A stretch of DNA of 64,000 nucleotides from Candidatus Heimdallarchaeota archaeon LC_2 (GCA_001940725.1 MDVR01000004.1:1-64000), one strand, 5' to 3'. Shown: positions 36,992 to 48,206, counted from the stretch's first letter. A program made the numbers and translations. The notes: generated from the sequence alone by a model not told the origin.

Positions 36992-37209
36992 TATGAATGT
37001 TATTTATTGCATTCTATTAATTATTTACTACATTTAATTAGAAATTAGTAATTGGATATTTCTTTAAAAATGGATTTGATTACAATAAATAAAGTTTGGA
37101 AATATTAATCAAATTATCGAATAAATTTCATTTAAGTTAGATTGTTTGCCTTAGAATTAAATATTGAGGGTTTATAACATTATCAATAGTACCCTAGGTT
37201 GACTCAGCA

Positions 37210-37941
37210 ATGGTGGAGAAAAATTACGAAAAAATCAAATTGGAAATTGACTCTGTAGAACAATCTGTGAACAGTAAAATTACCAGAATGAAGGATATAC
37301 TCAACAATATGAGTAATGAAATAAATAGTCAGATGAAAATATCTGCTGAAGTATCGAGTCAATCAAATAGTCTTGAAAAAACAGTTTCAGAATTGAGAAA
37401 TACAAAAGAAAATTTGAATGATCAAATGAGTGTACTATCTAATGATGTTGATGGATTGAAAAATGAATTTTCGAAATATGAATCAGATGTAAACGAATTA
37501 AAATTGAAAAATTCAGATTTAAATACTGAACTCGGATCATTAAATCTGGAACAAGAAAAATTAATCAACAATATCAAAAACCATACTGATACAATATCAA
37601 ACGAGAAAGTGAAATTTCAACACGCAGAAAACTCTTACACAGAAAGAGTTGCCAGTATAGAAAAAGAAATTGAGGAAACCAGTATGATGGCGAGTAATAA
37701 AGGTACTGAGTACAAGGTGCTAGAAAAATTGGTAAAAGACAATTATGTATCCATTTCTTTTTACGATGTTTGTAAAGTAATGACCCAATCTGGAGTGGAA
37801 AATCTTGATAGACTGGTACTCGCATCTGGAGTGGATAAGAATGCAGTAATCGAAACGCTAAATGATCTCCACGCCAGAGGAATAGTAACTTTCGAAGATA
37901 ATTCAGGGAAATTTACAATATTAAAAGAATTTTCTGTGTAG
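37210..37941 (+). CDS. Coiled-coil protein with C-terminal winged helix
   Basis: 243 residues. Residues 1-165 are an almost unbroken coiled coil (SELRNTKENLNDQMSVLSN). From about 170 there is a compact winged-helix-like domain (VLEKLVKDNYVSISFYDVCKVM, LNDLHARGIVTFEDNSGKF). No membrane segment. It is the first of two adjacent genes of the same layout, the second starting 9 bp after its stop. The architecture could bring DNA or a protein partner to a rod-like scaffold. Family not recognised. Confidence 0.65.
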   Translation: MVEKNYEKIKLEIDSVEQSVNSKITRMKDILNNMSNEINSQMKISAEVSSQSNSLEKTVSELRNTKENLNDQMSVLSNDVDGLKNEFSKYESDVNELKLKNSDLNTELGSLNLEQEKLINNIKNHTDTISNEKVKFQHAENSYTERVASIEKEIEETSMMASNKGTEYKVLEKLVKDNYVSISFYDVCKVMTQSGVENLDRLVLASGVDKNAVIETLNDLHARGIVTFEDNSGKFTILKEFSV

Positions 37942-37950
37942 GTGATGAGA

Positions 37951-38691
37951 ATGAGTATTGATGATAATATAGACAAAATATCTAAAGAAATGGAAATGCT
38001 TGCTGATGAAGTTAAAACACATCAAGAAATGTTAGGGAAAATGATTGAATCAATGATTTCTGCAGTTTATAGTTCAAATACCGAAATAGAAGAATTAAAA
38101 ACCAAATCCTCAGCTCTAGAAAATGAGCAAAAACTCCTAAATACGGAAATTGAAACATCAAAAAGAAAAAATTCAGAATTAAATAGTGAAAAAGAAAGAT
38201 TAACCTCTCAAATCAAACTGACTAAAGAAGAAATTAATCGTTTGACTAATGAAAACACAAAATATGGTGATGAAATCAATTTAATAACAGGTAAGAATAA
38301 ATCAAACACGGATCAATTCAATTCACTTGAGATTGAATTAACTCAAAAAATCATATCCCGTGAAGAAATTGAGGCTTCTATCGAAGTTAGAGTACAAAGC
38401 AATATTGACCAATTAAATGCTGAAAAAGAAAAGTTAAAGTCTGTAATTGACGAATATTTCATTTGGGATTATTTGAAATCTAAAATTGAAGCACCGGAAA
38501 TTGAAATAATTGCCATTATTGCTCGTAAGAGAAATATTTCATCTGATGAAATTAAAGAAGCAGCTACAACTATTTCACCGGTATTTGTGAATCGATCAAT
38601 CTCAAAACTAGATGCAGATGGAAAAATTGTGCAAAATGATGAAGGTAAATGGGATATAGCATCATCTCTATTGTCGACCTTAGATATTTAA
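37951..38691 (+). CDS. Coiled-coil protein with C-terminal winged helix (partner of previous gene)
   Basis: About 246 residues with the same layout as the gene before: long coiled coil (1-165), then a winged-helix-like end (IIAIIARKRNISSDEIKEAA, then SISKLDADGKIVQ). Starts are possible at GTG 37942, ATG 37945 and ATG 37951; the last is preferred because AGGTG overlaps the upstream stop 6 nt before it. Tight coupling and equal length suggest that the two proteins form a heteromeric rod. Confidence 0.65.
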   Translation: MSIDDNIDKISKEMEMLADEVKTHQEMLGKMIESMISAVYSSNTEIEELKTKSSALENEQKLLNTEIETSKRKNSELNSEKERLTSQIKLTKEEINRLTNENTKYGDEINLITGKNKSNTDQFNSLEIELTQKIISREEIEASIEVRVQSNIDQLNAEKEKLKSVIDEYFIWDYLKSKIEAPEIEIIAIIARKRNISSDEIKEAATTISPVFVNRSISKLDADGKIVQNDEGKWDIASSLLSTLDI

Positions 38692-38703
38692 ATAAAACTT
38701 GAA

Positions 38704-41700
38704 TTAATGATAATTTTTATTTTTCAATTTACGTAATAATATGATAAAGATAACAGGAAATAGCATAAATAATATTGGAAAATTCAATGATCTTTCGCTT
38801 GTTTCGACAACTGGATTTAAAGTTAAAGGATTACTATTTTGGATTGTAATCAATACAAAATGATTATGAATAAATTGCCCATCTGTTAAAATTAAATGTA
38901 GTACGGCTTCGCCATTTGAATATAAACTTGAATCGAATTCAAAGTTATTTTCTGCTAAACCAGATACCAATAATACTTCCAGAGAATTAATAGTTAAGAC
39001 AACATCTGCATACACATTAACAGTAGATTCCCAAATAACGTTTACTTTAGATGAAATTTGACCCTGTTCTGGAGACAAAATAGAAGAGGTGAAATTAACA
39101 TGATTTCCAAAATTAAAAATCTCAGTAATTGTAAAACTAATGCCAAAATTGGTGTTGAATGTGAGATATGTTCCGAATTCACCATTCGGGAAGATTTTTG
39201 AATCAAAGGTTAAATTATTAGATTCTTCTGTTATGGTTGGTCCATCTCTTGATTCCCATTCTATATTATAGGAAATTGTATCAGCCTCTAGATCTCCAGC
39301 TACGTAATCAACGTAGATGACGTATGTTCCAGTTTCGCTAATTGCTAGATTGGCTTCTTCTTTTGAATTTCCAGCTGAGGTTCCTTGTTGAGCCAACAGA
39401 TCATCGGTTAAATTAAATGTTACACCTTGTTTTAAAACAAAAAAGTCAAGGTCAAAATTACCTGACCAATTCATTTTGAGGTTTACTTTCTCTCCCTGTT
39501 GAAATTCAATGAATTCTAACATTTCAATCATACCTAAATTTGTTGCAGGACCTGGTTTTAAGAATGTTGACGAGATAAAATTACTAATAGAACCGTTTTG
39601 TCCTTGAAATATTATTGCCTCCGTTGATGTGATCTTTAACTCTGGAAACTGATCAATAAGAAAACTACTTGTATCAATCGACAATTCATTTTCGATAACA
39701 TCAGAAATATCCTGAGAGTACAATGGAATTGGTACTGGCAAAGAATCCAAAGTTAAATATCTGCTTAGTAAGGAGAATTGTACAGGTATTGGATCAAATG
39801 GCATGTGGACAACATGTATTAACAATGTATAAACAGTTGTTTCTGTTTGAATAAAGAGATTTTGCGATTTATTTTCTGAAGAAGAAGATTCATAAAATCC
39901 ACCACCTATATATTCAACATCTGATTTTGCCACTAATTCACCGAAATCATTGAATAAATACATATCAGGAAGGAAGCCAGACACAGTCCAAGATCCTGAA
40001 ATAGCAAGGAAAGTCGCATTTTCAGGAACGACAAACCGATAATATCTGAATTCTCCAGATGCAGGTCTGAAACCCCAGTCAAAGCTTCCAAAATAGGTAT
40101 CCAAATCATAGGGAATTGTTTCAAGTAAATCATTTCCAACAATTTCTGCATTATTACTAAATTCGACTGTTTCTTCAGCAGCGATCAAAATTGGATATCT
40201 ATGAGTAAATTTTGACCCGTTTGATATGAACAATGAAGTAAATTGAAATTCATTTTCAATTGATGTGGAAGTTAATGATAATTCATTTTGAAGTGAATTT
40301 ATAAGGATTTTTTCATTATTTGTATTTTTGAAATTTTGAACATAGGCCTTGTATTCTAAACCTTGCCACCTTGGGACTTCATTTATTATACCCGGATCTT
40401 CAAGTTCAATAATTGGTGATCCCAAGAAATCGTTTAATGGGTTTCCTGAGTACAACTGTTGATTCCAAGTTGTAAAGGATATTAAATCGTATATTATTTT
40501 ATCTGATACTGAATCTCGCAATAAGAGATTGGGAGTATCCAATCCAAAAGCTCGTAAATTATTCCAAGTGTTTTCTGTTAATGAAAGAGAGATTTGCAAA
40601 TAATCTGAATCTCGCCAGTCAAATGGGAGATCCCAAAGATTTTCTAGATTTATTACAGATTTTGAGGTGGGTGCGGATGTGAAATTAAATGAATCAGAAT
40701 TTATCAATGAGAGAGTTTCTATTGATGTACTGTAGTTTGAGGTTGAAGCTAATGTTCCATTACCAAATATGAATTCAATTTCAAAGCCTTGTTCAAGTAA
40801 CTCTGGAGTTAATACAAAGAAACTATCATAATATGATCCAGCTAATAATGGATGTGAGAGGGGTTGATTATCAATATCGACAAATAAATTACCAAAGGCT
40901 GATTGTAATCGACTCCCAATTAATTGCGGAGATTTACTGGACCTCAGTAATACTGTATCTCCATCTAGGACACTAGAAACTGCAGAAAACGCGTCGATTA
41001 ATCCAGCACCTTGAGCTGCAGGATGAAAACCAAGATCCTTGGCAGTTCCTTTCAATACAACCTTAAGATTGCTTAATGTAGGATTAATATTATTTGACCT
41101 CATAGCTTCAATAACTAGTGCAACTATACCGGAGGCTCTAGGTGTGGCTTCACTGGTCCCTCCGAATGTACCCCCAGCCCGGCTTCCATTTCCTAATCCA
41201 GTAATAACTTGATAATGAGTGTACCCTGTATTTCCAGGAGTTACAAGATCAGGTTTTATTGCACCATATGCTGTCGGACCCCTGCTTGAAAACCAAGCAA
41301 CATCATCTCTCCCATTATTATTAAGAAAGTGGAATGTTGATGATGCACCAATAGTCAACGCCATTGATGCAGAACCGGGTTTAGAAACCGTTCCATAGCC
41401 AGGACCCGCATTCCCAGATGCAACTACAAATATAATCCCTGGATAACCTTGATATAATAGATTAGGTGCAGAGAAAAGATCCAACAAAAGCGAATATAAA
41501 TCTTGACCCTTAATGTTATCGTCCTCAGCAATTATTCCACTTCCCCATGAGTTTGAAGACACATCTACAAGATGATCTACAGAATCATCTGTTTTTTCCC
41601 ATATTAAATTTCCAAACGAATCAACGATAATCTCCATTCCTGCAGTCCAATACCAACCAAGGATAAAATCTTGTTGTGTAAAACCTTTAGCTGCAATTAG

Positions 41701-43050
41701 GGATGCATTTGGTGCAGAACCAAATAAATTATAAGATGTCGCATTCTCAATATCTGTTGTTGTTTTATCATCAAATAGGGTAATATTTGATTTTCCTCTC
41801 CCTGCAGCAGCTGATGCTACTAAGGTACCATGACCTACTGGATCATACATCATTGCGAATCCTCTTCCTTGAGGATCAATTCCCTTAACAGTAATTCCCT
41901 CATTTGTTATATTAGTAAGAACTACCCCAAATAAATCAAAAGTATTTGATAATATACCCATCGATATATCATTTATCCCATCAGTTCCCAAGTCCTTAGC
42001 AATAATCGGATTCGTATTACCATATGGTGTTTCATCTGCAATAGACCAATCTGCTAAACGACCATATGTCCTACCATTTTCAAGTATTATGCCAGATCTA
42101 GCCAATGAAACCGCTGCGCTTGTAGTTAAATCAACGTATAATGTATCATAGAATCCCGGTGTTACTGAATCAGTTAGAACAAAAATAAAGTATTGATCAA
42201 TAATAGTTTCTTGAAATCCTGGTTGATATGCAATTCCAAATCTGTACGAATTCGATATTGAAGGTTGAGTGATTCCAGTAATATCTAAATCACTTAAACT
42301 CAATCCTATAATATCGCTCATTGTAAATGTGAACTGTTCACCTAACCAAATTGTTACATTTAAATCGGATATAGGTAAAATTGTTCTTCCAAAGGCATTC
42401 AATTCAGAATTTACTGAAATATTAGAATAGCCTAAACCTGCACCAGACGTATCTATGCTAGCTGAAATCCCACTAGCCATTAATTTAGGTGAACTAAGAA
42501 GATCCGAAACTCCAAAATCGATACCTGAATCTATTATACCAATGGTAACATCAGTGCCTGTAACACCCGTTTCCTCCCAAACCTTTCTTGTATTCAGAAT
42601 ATCCTCAGAAACAAAGCTATTTGTAATAGGGCCGGGATGGTTATTTTGATTTTTTAAGAAATCAAGTTTATAATCTGGTAGAATTTGTTTTACATTTGGA
42701 TCAAGATATATTTTTCGTAGATTAAGTGAATCTTGAGCATGTGTAAAATATAGATGCGTTCCTTGAATTATTATTGGAGGAAGAATATCATCAAGATAAT
42801 CTAAAGGATTGTTTGATAGGACAATTATTCGATCTTGATTTACAATTTCTGGAAAAATTCCTGTGTTCATATAATCTTCAATTATTGGATCCAAATATTC
42901 TGTTTTATCCACTATCTGATCAAATGGTGAATCAATAATTTCATTGTTATTTGATTGATTTATTATTTCAGAAATTTTTATTGAACCAAACAATAATGAA
43001 CTACTCATTAGTATGAGTATGGTTAACCATTGAATGGTTGTGAATTTCAC
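38704..43050 (-). CDS. Giant membrane-anchored subtilisin-like protease
   Basis: 1448 residues. A signal peptide or anchor (about 5-25), a propeptide-like region, then a long S8 domain: Asp174 in GIIDSGID, His407 in GHGTLVAS and Ser633 in GGTSEATPRASG. There is a large insert of about 230 residues between Asp and His. After the catalytic domain come long beta-rich regions, including PPC-like modules near 1015-1100 and 1190-1270. The C-terminus has one membrane helix (ILFMLFPVIFIILL) followed by KLKNKNYH, so the protein should be tethered on the cell surface. It resembles archaeal pyrolysin-like proteases in size. Transcribed alone, convergent with the coiled-coil pair. Confidence 0.9.
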   Translation of the reverse strand: MKFTTIQWLTILILMSSSLLFGSIKISEIINQSNNNEIIDSPFDQIVDKTEYLDPIIEDYMNTGIFPEIVNQDRIIVLSNNPLDYLDDILPPIIIQGTHLYFTHAQDSLNLRKIYLDPNVKQILPDYKLDFLKNQNNHPGPITNSFVSEDILNTRKVWEETGVTGTDVTIGIIDSGIDFGVSDLLSSPKLMASGISASIDTSGAGLGYSNISVNSELNAFGRTILPISDLNVTIWLGEQFTFTMSDIIGLSLSDLDITGITQPSISNSYRFGIAYQPGFQETIIDQYFIFVLTDSVTPGFYDTLYVDLTTSAAVSLARSGIILENGRTYGRLADWSIADETPYGNTNPIIAKDLGTDGINDISMGILSNTFDLFGVVLTNITNEGITVKGIDPQGRGFAMMYDPVGHGTLVASAAAGRGKSNITLFDDKTTTDIENATSYNLFGSAPNASLIAAKGFTQQDFILGWYWTAGMEIIVDSFGNLIWEKTDDSVDHLVDVSSNSWGSGIIAEDDNIKGQDLYSLLLDLFSAPNLLYQGYPGIIFVVASGNAGPGYGTVSKPGSASMALTIGASSTFHFLNNNGRDDVAWFSSRGPTAYGAIKPDLVTPGNTGYTHYQVITGLGNGSRAGGTFGGTSEATPRASGIVALVIEAMRSNNINPTLSNLKVVLKGTAKDLGFHPAAQGAGLIDAFSAVSSVLDGDTVLLRSSKSPQLIGSRLQSAFGNLFVDIDNQPLSHPLLAGSYYDSFFVLTPELLEQGFEIEFIFGNGTLASTSNYSTSIETLSLINSDSFNFTSAPTSKSVINLENLWDLPFDWRDSDYLQISLSLTENTWNNLRAFGLDTPNLLLRDSVSDKIIYDLISFTTWNQQLYSGNPLNDFLGSPIIELEDPGIINEVPRWQGLEYKAYVQNFKNTNNEKILINSLQNELSLTSTSIENEFQFTSLFISNGSKFTHRYPILIAAEETVEFSNNAEIVGNDLLETIPYDLDTYFGSFDWGFRPASGEFRYYRFVVPENATFLAISGSWTVSGFLPDMYLFNDFGELVAKSDVEYIGGGFYESSSSENKSQNLFIQTETTVYTLLIHVVHMPFDPIPVQFSLLSRYLTLDSLPVPIPLYSQDISDVIENELSIDTSSFLIDQFPELKITSTEAIIFQGQNGSISNFISSTFLKPGPATNLGMIEMLEFIEFQQGEKVNLKMNWSGNFDLDFFVLKQGVTFNLTDDLLAQQGTSAGNSKEEANLAISETGTYVIYVDYVAGDLEADTISYNIEWESRDGPTITEESNNLTFDSKIFPNGEFGTYLTFNTNFGISFTITEIFNFGNHVNFTSSILSPEQGQISSKVNVIWESTVNVYADVVLTINSLEVLLVSGLAENNFEFDSSLYSNGEAVLHLILTDGQFIHNHFVLITIQNSNPLTLNPVVETSERSLNFPILFMLFPVIFIILLRKLKNKNYH

Positions 43051-43244
43051 ATTTTGGACTCGTTTTAGTGATTATTTAAAATTGGGATGGTGCGAATGGT
43101 CTTTTTCAAAATAAACCTTCAAAACAAGCTAATGACTAAAGGTGAGTAAGCATTATAGTATTTATCCTAGTATCGATTTGTTTAATAATAGCTATATGTT
43201 TCCAAAGATATCAGATAGCATTGTGAGTGCTTTGTGAAAAGTCG

Positions 43245-44528
43245 ATGGAAGACGAGGTGATTTTCATTTCCGAAAAATCTCAAGTAAAATTTATTACATC
43301 AGTTCAGGAGTTGACAGATAATATATCACGAATGCTTGAGAATGGAATCACAGAAATTGGAATAGATTTAGAATCCAACTCATTATACAGATATAAACAT
43401 GAAATTTGTTTGTTACAAATATCGATTGGTAATGAAATATGGTTAATTGATACTTTAATAACAAAATGTCCTCCTGCAATAAAAAAATTGCTTGAAGATC
43501 CGTCCATCACCAAAATTTTTCAGGATATGCAATATGATTTAGCTTTGTTACATTATAATCACGGATGTTATCCAAAAAATGTCTTTGACATTTCATTAGG
43601 TGATAGACTTGTTAGAAAAAGCAACAATAATAGAAAATTAGCTAAGATAGCGAATGATTATTTACACTTTGAAATTGATGCAAGTACTAAATCACAAAAA
43701 AGTAATTGGGGTAATCGTCCATTATCTGAAGAACAAATACAATATGCAAGTGATGATGTAAGGTACTTAATTGATATTTATAAGGCGATTTCACCGGAAC
43801 TTGAAAACGATTATCGTTATGATTGCATGATTGAATATATGAAAAATTATAATGTGAAAGATTACCGACGCAAATATAACATCAATTCAATGTGGAAAAT
43901 CAAATATATTGAAGAATTAAATCAAGATCAATTGTTCAGATTACAAAATTTATTGATTACTAGGAATAATTTAGCAAAAAGATCTAATCGACCAATATTT
44001 TGGTTCTGTAATGATCGTGTATTAAGAGATTTAGCTAAATCAGATTTAGATAGTGAAGATCAAATAAGGAAATTTTTTGTAAAGGAAAAATCCCTTAATA
44101 GATTTGTTCAGAGAGGCATTAAAGATATAGTGAAAGCATATCTCAATAAAAGACCTGTAGACGTTCATTTAGATGAACCAGAATTTGGTGTTAGTCTACG
44201 AACATGGGTCCCAATTGAAGATAATCATAATATCAATTATCACCCTAATCCGACTATTATTCTCGTAATCAAAGAATGGCAAAATCAAATTATTAACATC
44301 TTAGGAATACTGCCCGAATTTCTACGTGAGAGAGGTGAAATTGCATATTATGCATCGATTCCTATTGATGAATGGAAGCAAAATATCAAATTCCCCGGTA
44401 TCCCCAAATACATGCATTTAATGCTGATTGAAGATTTAATTCAATTCCTTGAGACTCAGCAATCTAAAATTACGCTTGAAGTCTTCTTCAATACCTACAA
44501 ACAAAGTAATTCAAATTCAACTTTGTAA
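43245..44528 (+). CDS. RNase D-like 3'-5' exonuclease with HRDC domains
   Basis: 427 residues. The DEDDy exonuclease domain spans 15-185: Asp41 and Glu43 in IDLESN, Asp98 in QDMQYDL, and Tyr167 with Asp171 in YASDDVRY. The C-terminal half contains one or two HRDC-like helical domains (DQLFRLQNLLITRNNLAKR). In bacteria such enzymes trim tRNA 3' ends. This full domain order is unusual in archaea and common in bacteria and eukaryotes (Rrp6-like). The ATG at 43245 is preferred to GTG 43227 because the family start fits. Confidence 0.85.
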   Translation: MEDEVIFISEKSQVKFITSVQELTDNISRMLENGITEIGIDLESNSLYRYKHEICLLQISIGNEIWLIDTLITKCPPAIKKLLEDPSITKIFQDMQYDLALLHYNHGCYPKNVFDISLGDRLVRKSNNNRKLAKIANDYLHFEIDASTKSQKSNWGNRPLSEEQIQYASDDVRYLIDIYKAISPELENDYRYDCMIEYMKNYNVKDYRRKYNINSMWKIKYIEELNQDQLFRLQNLLITRNNLAKRSNRPIFWFCNDRVLRDLAKSDLDSEDQIRKFFVKEKSLNRFVQRGIKDIVKAYLNKRPVDVHLDEPEFGVSLRTWVPIEDNHNINYHPNPTIILVIKEWQNQIINILGILPEFLRERGEIAYYASIPIDEWKQNIKFPGIPKYMHLMLIEDLIQFLETQQSKITLEVFFNTYKQSNSNSTL

Positions 44529-44645
44529 ATCGAGATAAATATAGCCCATCAAAAATAAGATAGATTGAAACAAATTAAACTGACGAAATCTTGTACTAGC
44601 CTTTTTTTATTCGAGTATATTTCTTGAAATAAGGTATCAAAATCG

Positions 44646-45410
44646 ATGACTGATAGACATTTTTTCAAAATCGCAATATTAACACATGATGAATCATTAT
44701 ATGAAAATCTCAAAGATGGAATTTTTGGTATTGATTTTGAAAAAAGTTACACTCAAACAAGAGGTGCAGCATTTGCATTTTCACACTTTACTTTGGGGGA
44801 TCAAAGAGTAACTGCTCAGTTTTGGTGTCTAGACGCAACTCCTCAATTTACCATGGTAAGACACCTGTACCTCAAAGGATCTTCAGGAATAATAATATTG
44901 ATTAATCCACGTAAGAAAAGAGCAACCGAATTAACTGATCGTTTGCTCCGAGAATTCATATCAGTAAATCGGTATCCAGCACCTATTATTGTTTTATCTA
45001 TGAAAGATGGGAAAGCCATTTCAAAAAAATCCCTTGCATATGCTACCGAACTTGAAAGATGGTCAGGTTTTGAGGTTCCTCATTTAGACATGGATGAGAA
45101 ATCTGAATCCGCTGAATTTGAACTAGGTAAATTTATGGAAAAAGTTAAGAATTGGAGAGCAAAAAATGTTGTATTTCAAACCTTAAAACTATATTTTGAT
45201 ATAGATTCTATAAGTAATCAAACTAGATCTGTTGAAAGAATTACTTCACAACTTAGAAAGATTTACACAAATACCTATTACCAATTAATAGATGATTCTC
45301 AATTAATGGCCTTAGTAAAACAATCAGCTGAAGAAGAGGGATTTACTGTAATAGAAAATTCAAATGAAATTAATTATTCAAGAAACTTGAAAAGTGATCC
45401 ATTTAGTTAA
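44646..45410 (+). CDS. Ras/Rab-like pseudo-GTPase
   Basis: 254 residues. The order of parts follows a Rab-type GTPase: opening strand FKIAIL, switch I region with TRGAAFAFSHF, strand ending in RVTAQFWCLDATPQF (the place of WDTAGQERF), then LYLKGSSGIIILINP (the place of YYRGAHGIILVYD) and PIIVLSMKDG (the place of NKxD). The nucleotide-binding residues are gone: the P-loop reads LTHDESLY with no GxxxxGK, and DTAG is replaced by CLDA. The C-terminal 85 residues are helical. It probably cannot bind GTP and may be a scaffold or adaptor. Small GTPases are greatly expanded in Asgard archaea. Confidence 0.7.
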   Translation: MTDRHFFKIAILTHDESLYENLKDGIFGIDFEKSYTQTRGAAFAFSHFTLGDQRVTAQFWCLDATPQFTMVRHLYLKGSSGIIILINPRKKRATELTDRLLREFISVNRYPAPIIVLSMKDGKAISKKSLAYATELERWSGFEVPHLDMDEKSESAEFELGKFMEKVKNWRAKNVVFQTLKLYFDIDSISNQTRSVERITSQLRKIYTNTYYQLIDDSQLMALVKQSAEEEGFTVIENSNEINYSRNLKSDPFS

Positions 45411-45422
45411 AATAAGATTCTG

Positions 45423-47342
45423 TTATCTCAAAACACTATTTATTGTCTCAGATAATTCATTTATAGAATAAGGCTTTTCTAATATTGCACTAATACCTAG
45501 ATCTAATATTTCTGAAAATTTTTCTCTTGTATATCCTGAAGAGATGATAACCTTTACATCAGAATCAATTAATTTCATTTGAAGAAAAGTGTCTTTACCA
45601 TCCATTTCTGGCATGACCATATCTAAGAAAACTAAATCGATTTCATTATGCCTTTCTTCAAAAATCGCTACACCTTCTAAGCCATTTGTAGCAGAAATTG
45701 ATGTGTATCCTAGAATTGTTAACATTCGACCTAATAGTATTCGAACATCTTCTTCATCTTCAACAATTAATACTAAGCCTAAATTCAATTTTTCTTGAGC
45801 TTTCATGGTCAATATTTTTTCATCGGTAACCAAATTCCCAATAGGAAAATAAACATCAAATGTAGTTCCTTCGTTAATCTCTGATTTTACATCTATGACA
45901 CCGCCGTGATTTGTCACAACATTATAGACAATAGTCAAACCTAAGCCGTTACCTTTGACGGTCCCATCAATCTTTGTTGTAAAAAACGGCTCGAAAATTT
46001 TGTCCATTAACTCCTCTGGAATTCCCTTACCTGTATCATTTATGGTTAATTTTACAAATTCCCCCGGTTTTATATTTGGCGATTTCATAATATAACTATC
46101 TAAATCAGCTAAACTCGCCATTGTAGTTGATATACTTATTTTTCCTTGGCCCTCAATTGAATCTATTGCATTAAATAGCAAATTCATTACTACCTGACTT
46201 ATTTGAGTAGGATCACCATCTAATTCCATTAGATCAGAGTCCAAGTCTAAATTGATTTTTAATTTTGCTTGAATTGATGGATTTATTAGTGCATAGGTAT
46301 CTGAAATAATAGAATTTAGATCAACACTAATAAGCTGGTCTACATGCTTTTTAGTGAATGTTTGTAAACGATCTATTAGTTTAGCAGCTCTTTTCGAGGC
46401 ATTAATTATTTTCTCTAAGTAAACCTTGTTTTCATCCAATGACTCTTGAGTTAAGATAAGACTTGCATAACCCATAACCCCAGAAAGTGTATTATTAAGA
46501 TCGTGGGCGATTCCTCCTGCAAGATTGCCTATGGAATCCATTTTTTGAGATTCAATTAATTTAGCTGCGACCTGCTTATTGTAAGTAATATCATGAACTA
46601 TACCCATGATCCCCATGGGTTTGTAATTTTTACTAAAAATGGGTCCCTTTGTCACGCTAGTTGTTCTCAACTTTTTATCAACAAATAAGGTTACTTCAGA
46701 AACCTCCACTCTTCCTGTATCAATAATACGTTTATCTTCGATTAGAAATTTTTCAGCAATCTCAGAATCAAACAAATCATTATCTGTTTTTCCTTGAGCA
46801 CTTCGTACTGTCAGACCATGAAAATCAGCAAAAGCACGATTAACATTGGTATAAATCCCATTTAAATCCTTTACAAATATGGGATCTGGAGCATGTTCAA
46901 ATATCATGTTAAGAATCGCATTCGATTCTTCAAGTTCTTTATTCAACTTTTCACTTTGTGTTACATCTCTTGAATTACCAAGTATTCCGATTATTTTACC
47001 CTCAGCTCCGAATAATGGGCTTTTAATGGTCATAATATTTTTAGTTTCATTAAGATGTTCTGTATTAAAATATAAAACAGTCGTTTCTTGTCTCTGAAGT
47101 ACTTCTTTATCACTTTTTAGAAATAATTCACTTAATTCTTTTGAAAATATATCTGAATCTACCTTTCCGATAATTTCATCTTCAGATTTATTGTAAAATT
47201 TTAAGTAACTTGTGTTTACCATTAAATATTTAGAATTAAGATCTTTAACCCATATTACATCTGGTGAATTATGAATAGCTAATATGAAAAGCTCATTTTT
47301 ATCGCCTAAATTTATTGACGATTCTTTTGATGAAGGAGACAT
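45423..47342 (-). CDS. Cytosolic hybrid histidine kinase (PAS-PAS-HisKA-HATPase-REC)
   Basis: 639 residues. Two PAS domains (about 15-130 and 140-255), then HisKA with the phospho-acceptor His280 in [11 protein letters not shown]. The HATPase domain (about 375-495) has N-box [17 protein letters not shown] and [10 protein letters not shown] receiver domain (about 515-635) has acidic VEDEED and phospho-acceptor Asp574 in [12 protein letters not shown]. No membrane segments, so it senses an internal cue. All catalytic residues are present. The separate response regulator at 58809 could be a partner but is not adjacent. Confidence 0.93.
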   Translation of the reverse strand: MSPSSKESSINLGDKNELFILAIHNSPDVIWVKDLNSKYLMVNTSYLKFYNKSEDEIIGKVDSDIFSKELSELFLKSDKEVLQRQETTVLYFNTEHLNETKNIMTIKSPLFGAEGKIIGILGNSRDVTQSEKLNKELEESNAILNMIFEHAPDPIFVKDLNGIYTNVNRAFADFHGLTVRSAQGKTDNDLFDSEIAEKFLIEDKRIIDTGRVEVSEVTLFVDKKLRTTSVTKGPIFSKNYKPMGIMGIVHDITYNKQVAAKLIESQKMDSIGNLAGGIAHDLNNTLSGVMGYASLILTQESLDENKVYLEKIINASKRAAKLIDRLQTFTKKHVDQLISVDLNSIISDTYALINPSIQAKLKINLDLDSDLMELDGDPTQISQVVMNLLFNAIDSIEGQGKISISTTMASLADLDSYIMKSPNIKPGEFVKLTINDTGKGIPEELMDKIFEPFFTTKIDGTVKGNGLGLTIVYNVVTNHGGVIDVKSEINEGTTFDVYFPIGNLVTDEKILTMKAQEKLNLGLVLIVEDEEDVRILLGRMLTILGYTSISATNGLEGVAIFEERHNEIDLVFLDMVMPEMDGKDTFLQMKLIDSDVKVIISSGYTREKFSEILDLGISAILEKPYSINELSETINSVLR

Positions 47343-47456
47343 CTCTCAATTAATAATTAAAATTAAATATACTAATATGAATCGATCTATTGTTAAATTA
47401 ATGTGGGATTAAAAATTAATTCAAAATTACACATTTGAAAATTTGTTTTCTTAAGA

Positions 47457-48206
47457 CTAAATACTTTTTGAAATTAATTTTATTTGGGTTTCCCTCTCGA
47501 GGGCTGATGATTCCTTTCGGTTGATAGGATGAATTTTATCAATCAGAGATTTCGCTTCAATTACTGCACTAAAGTGATTTTTCTTAATTTGATCAACTAT
47601 TCCCTCAATGAATTTTTCGATGTCATTTAATGGTGTGATCCAATTAATCAATCCCATTCTGTATGCCTCGTGTGAATCAAACGTATCAGCTAACATAATA
47701 ATTTGTTTGGCAAATTGATACCCGACCCTTCTAATTAATCTATAAGTTCCCCCAAGATCAGGTATTATTCCAAATTTAGTCTCTATTAATGCGAATTTCG
47801 TTTCTGGAGATGCAACAATAAAATCACAAGCTAATGCAACTTCTAAACCCGAACCAAAACAATATCCAGTAATTTGGGCAATCACAACCTTACCAACATC
47901 CTCTATTGCATCCAATGTACTCTGGAGATTTTGTATCGATTTACTCAATTCTTTTTCATCTTTGGATTCTGAATTTATGTTTTTGATTAAATTTAAATCA
48001 ATTCCTGAGGAAAAATAAGATGTACTTTCGTCTTTGAAACCAGTTAAGATTATTATCTCCAAATCTTGTTTTTCTTTAAGATATTTAAACATTTTACGGA
48101 TTTCTTCTAGTAAATCTAGGTTAAGTGCATTTCTCTTTTCTGGGCGGTTGATCCTAACAATTCCATAATTTGCCTTTTGCTCAAAAATTAAATATTCTAA
48201 TTCCAT
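47457..48206 (-). CDS. Enoyl-CoA hydratase/isomerase (crotonase) family
   Basis: 249 residues. The CoA-binding and oxyanion motif TGYCFGSGLEVALACDF and IETKFGIIPDLGGTYRL with a catalytic-type Glu match crotonases, as does the RPEKRNAL opening. Substrate is unclear: hydratase, isomerase or decarboxylase members share this pattern. Adjacent starts are TTG 48215, ATG 48212 and ATG 48206; the last is chosen because the fold begins right after it. No fatty-acid genes flank it. Confidence 0.86.
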   Translation of the reverse strand: MELEYLIFEQKANYGIVRINRPEKRNALNLDLLEEIRKMFKYLKEKQDLEIIILTGFKDESTSYFSSGIDLNLIKNINSESKDEKELSKSIQNLQSTLDAIEDVGKVVIAQITGYCFGSGLEVALACDFIVASPETKFALIETKFGIIPDLGGTYRLIRRVGYQFAKQIIMLADTFDSHEAYRMGLINWITPLNDIEKFIEGIVDQIKKNHFSAVIEAKSLIDKIHPINRKESSALERETQIKLISKSI

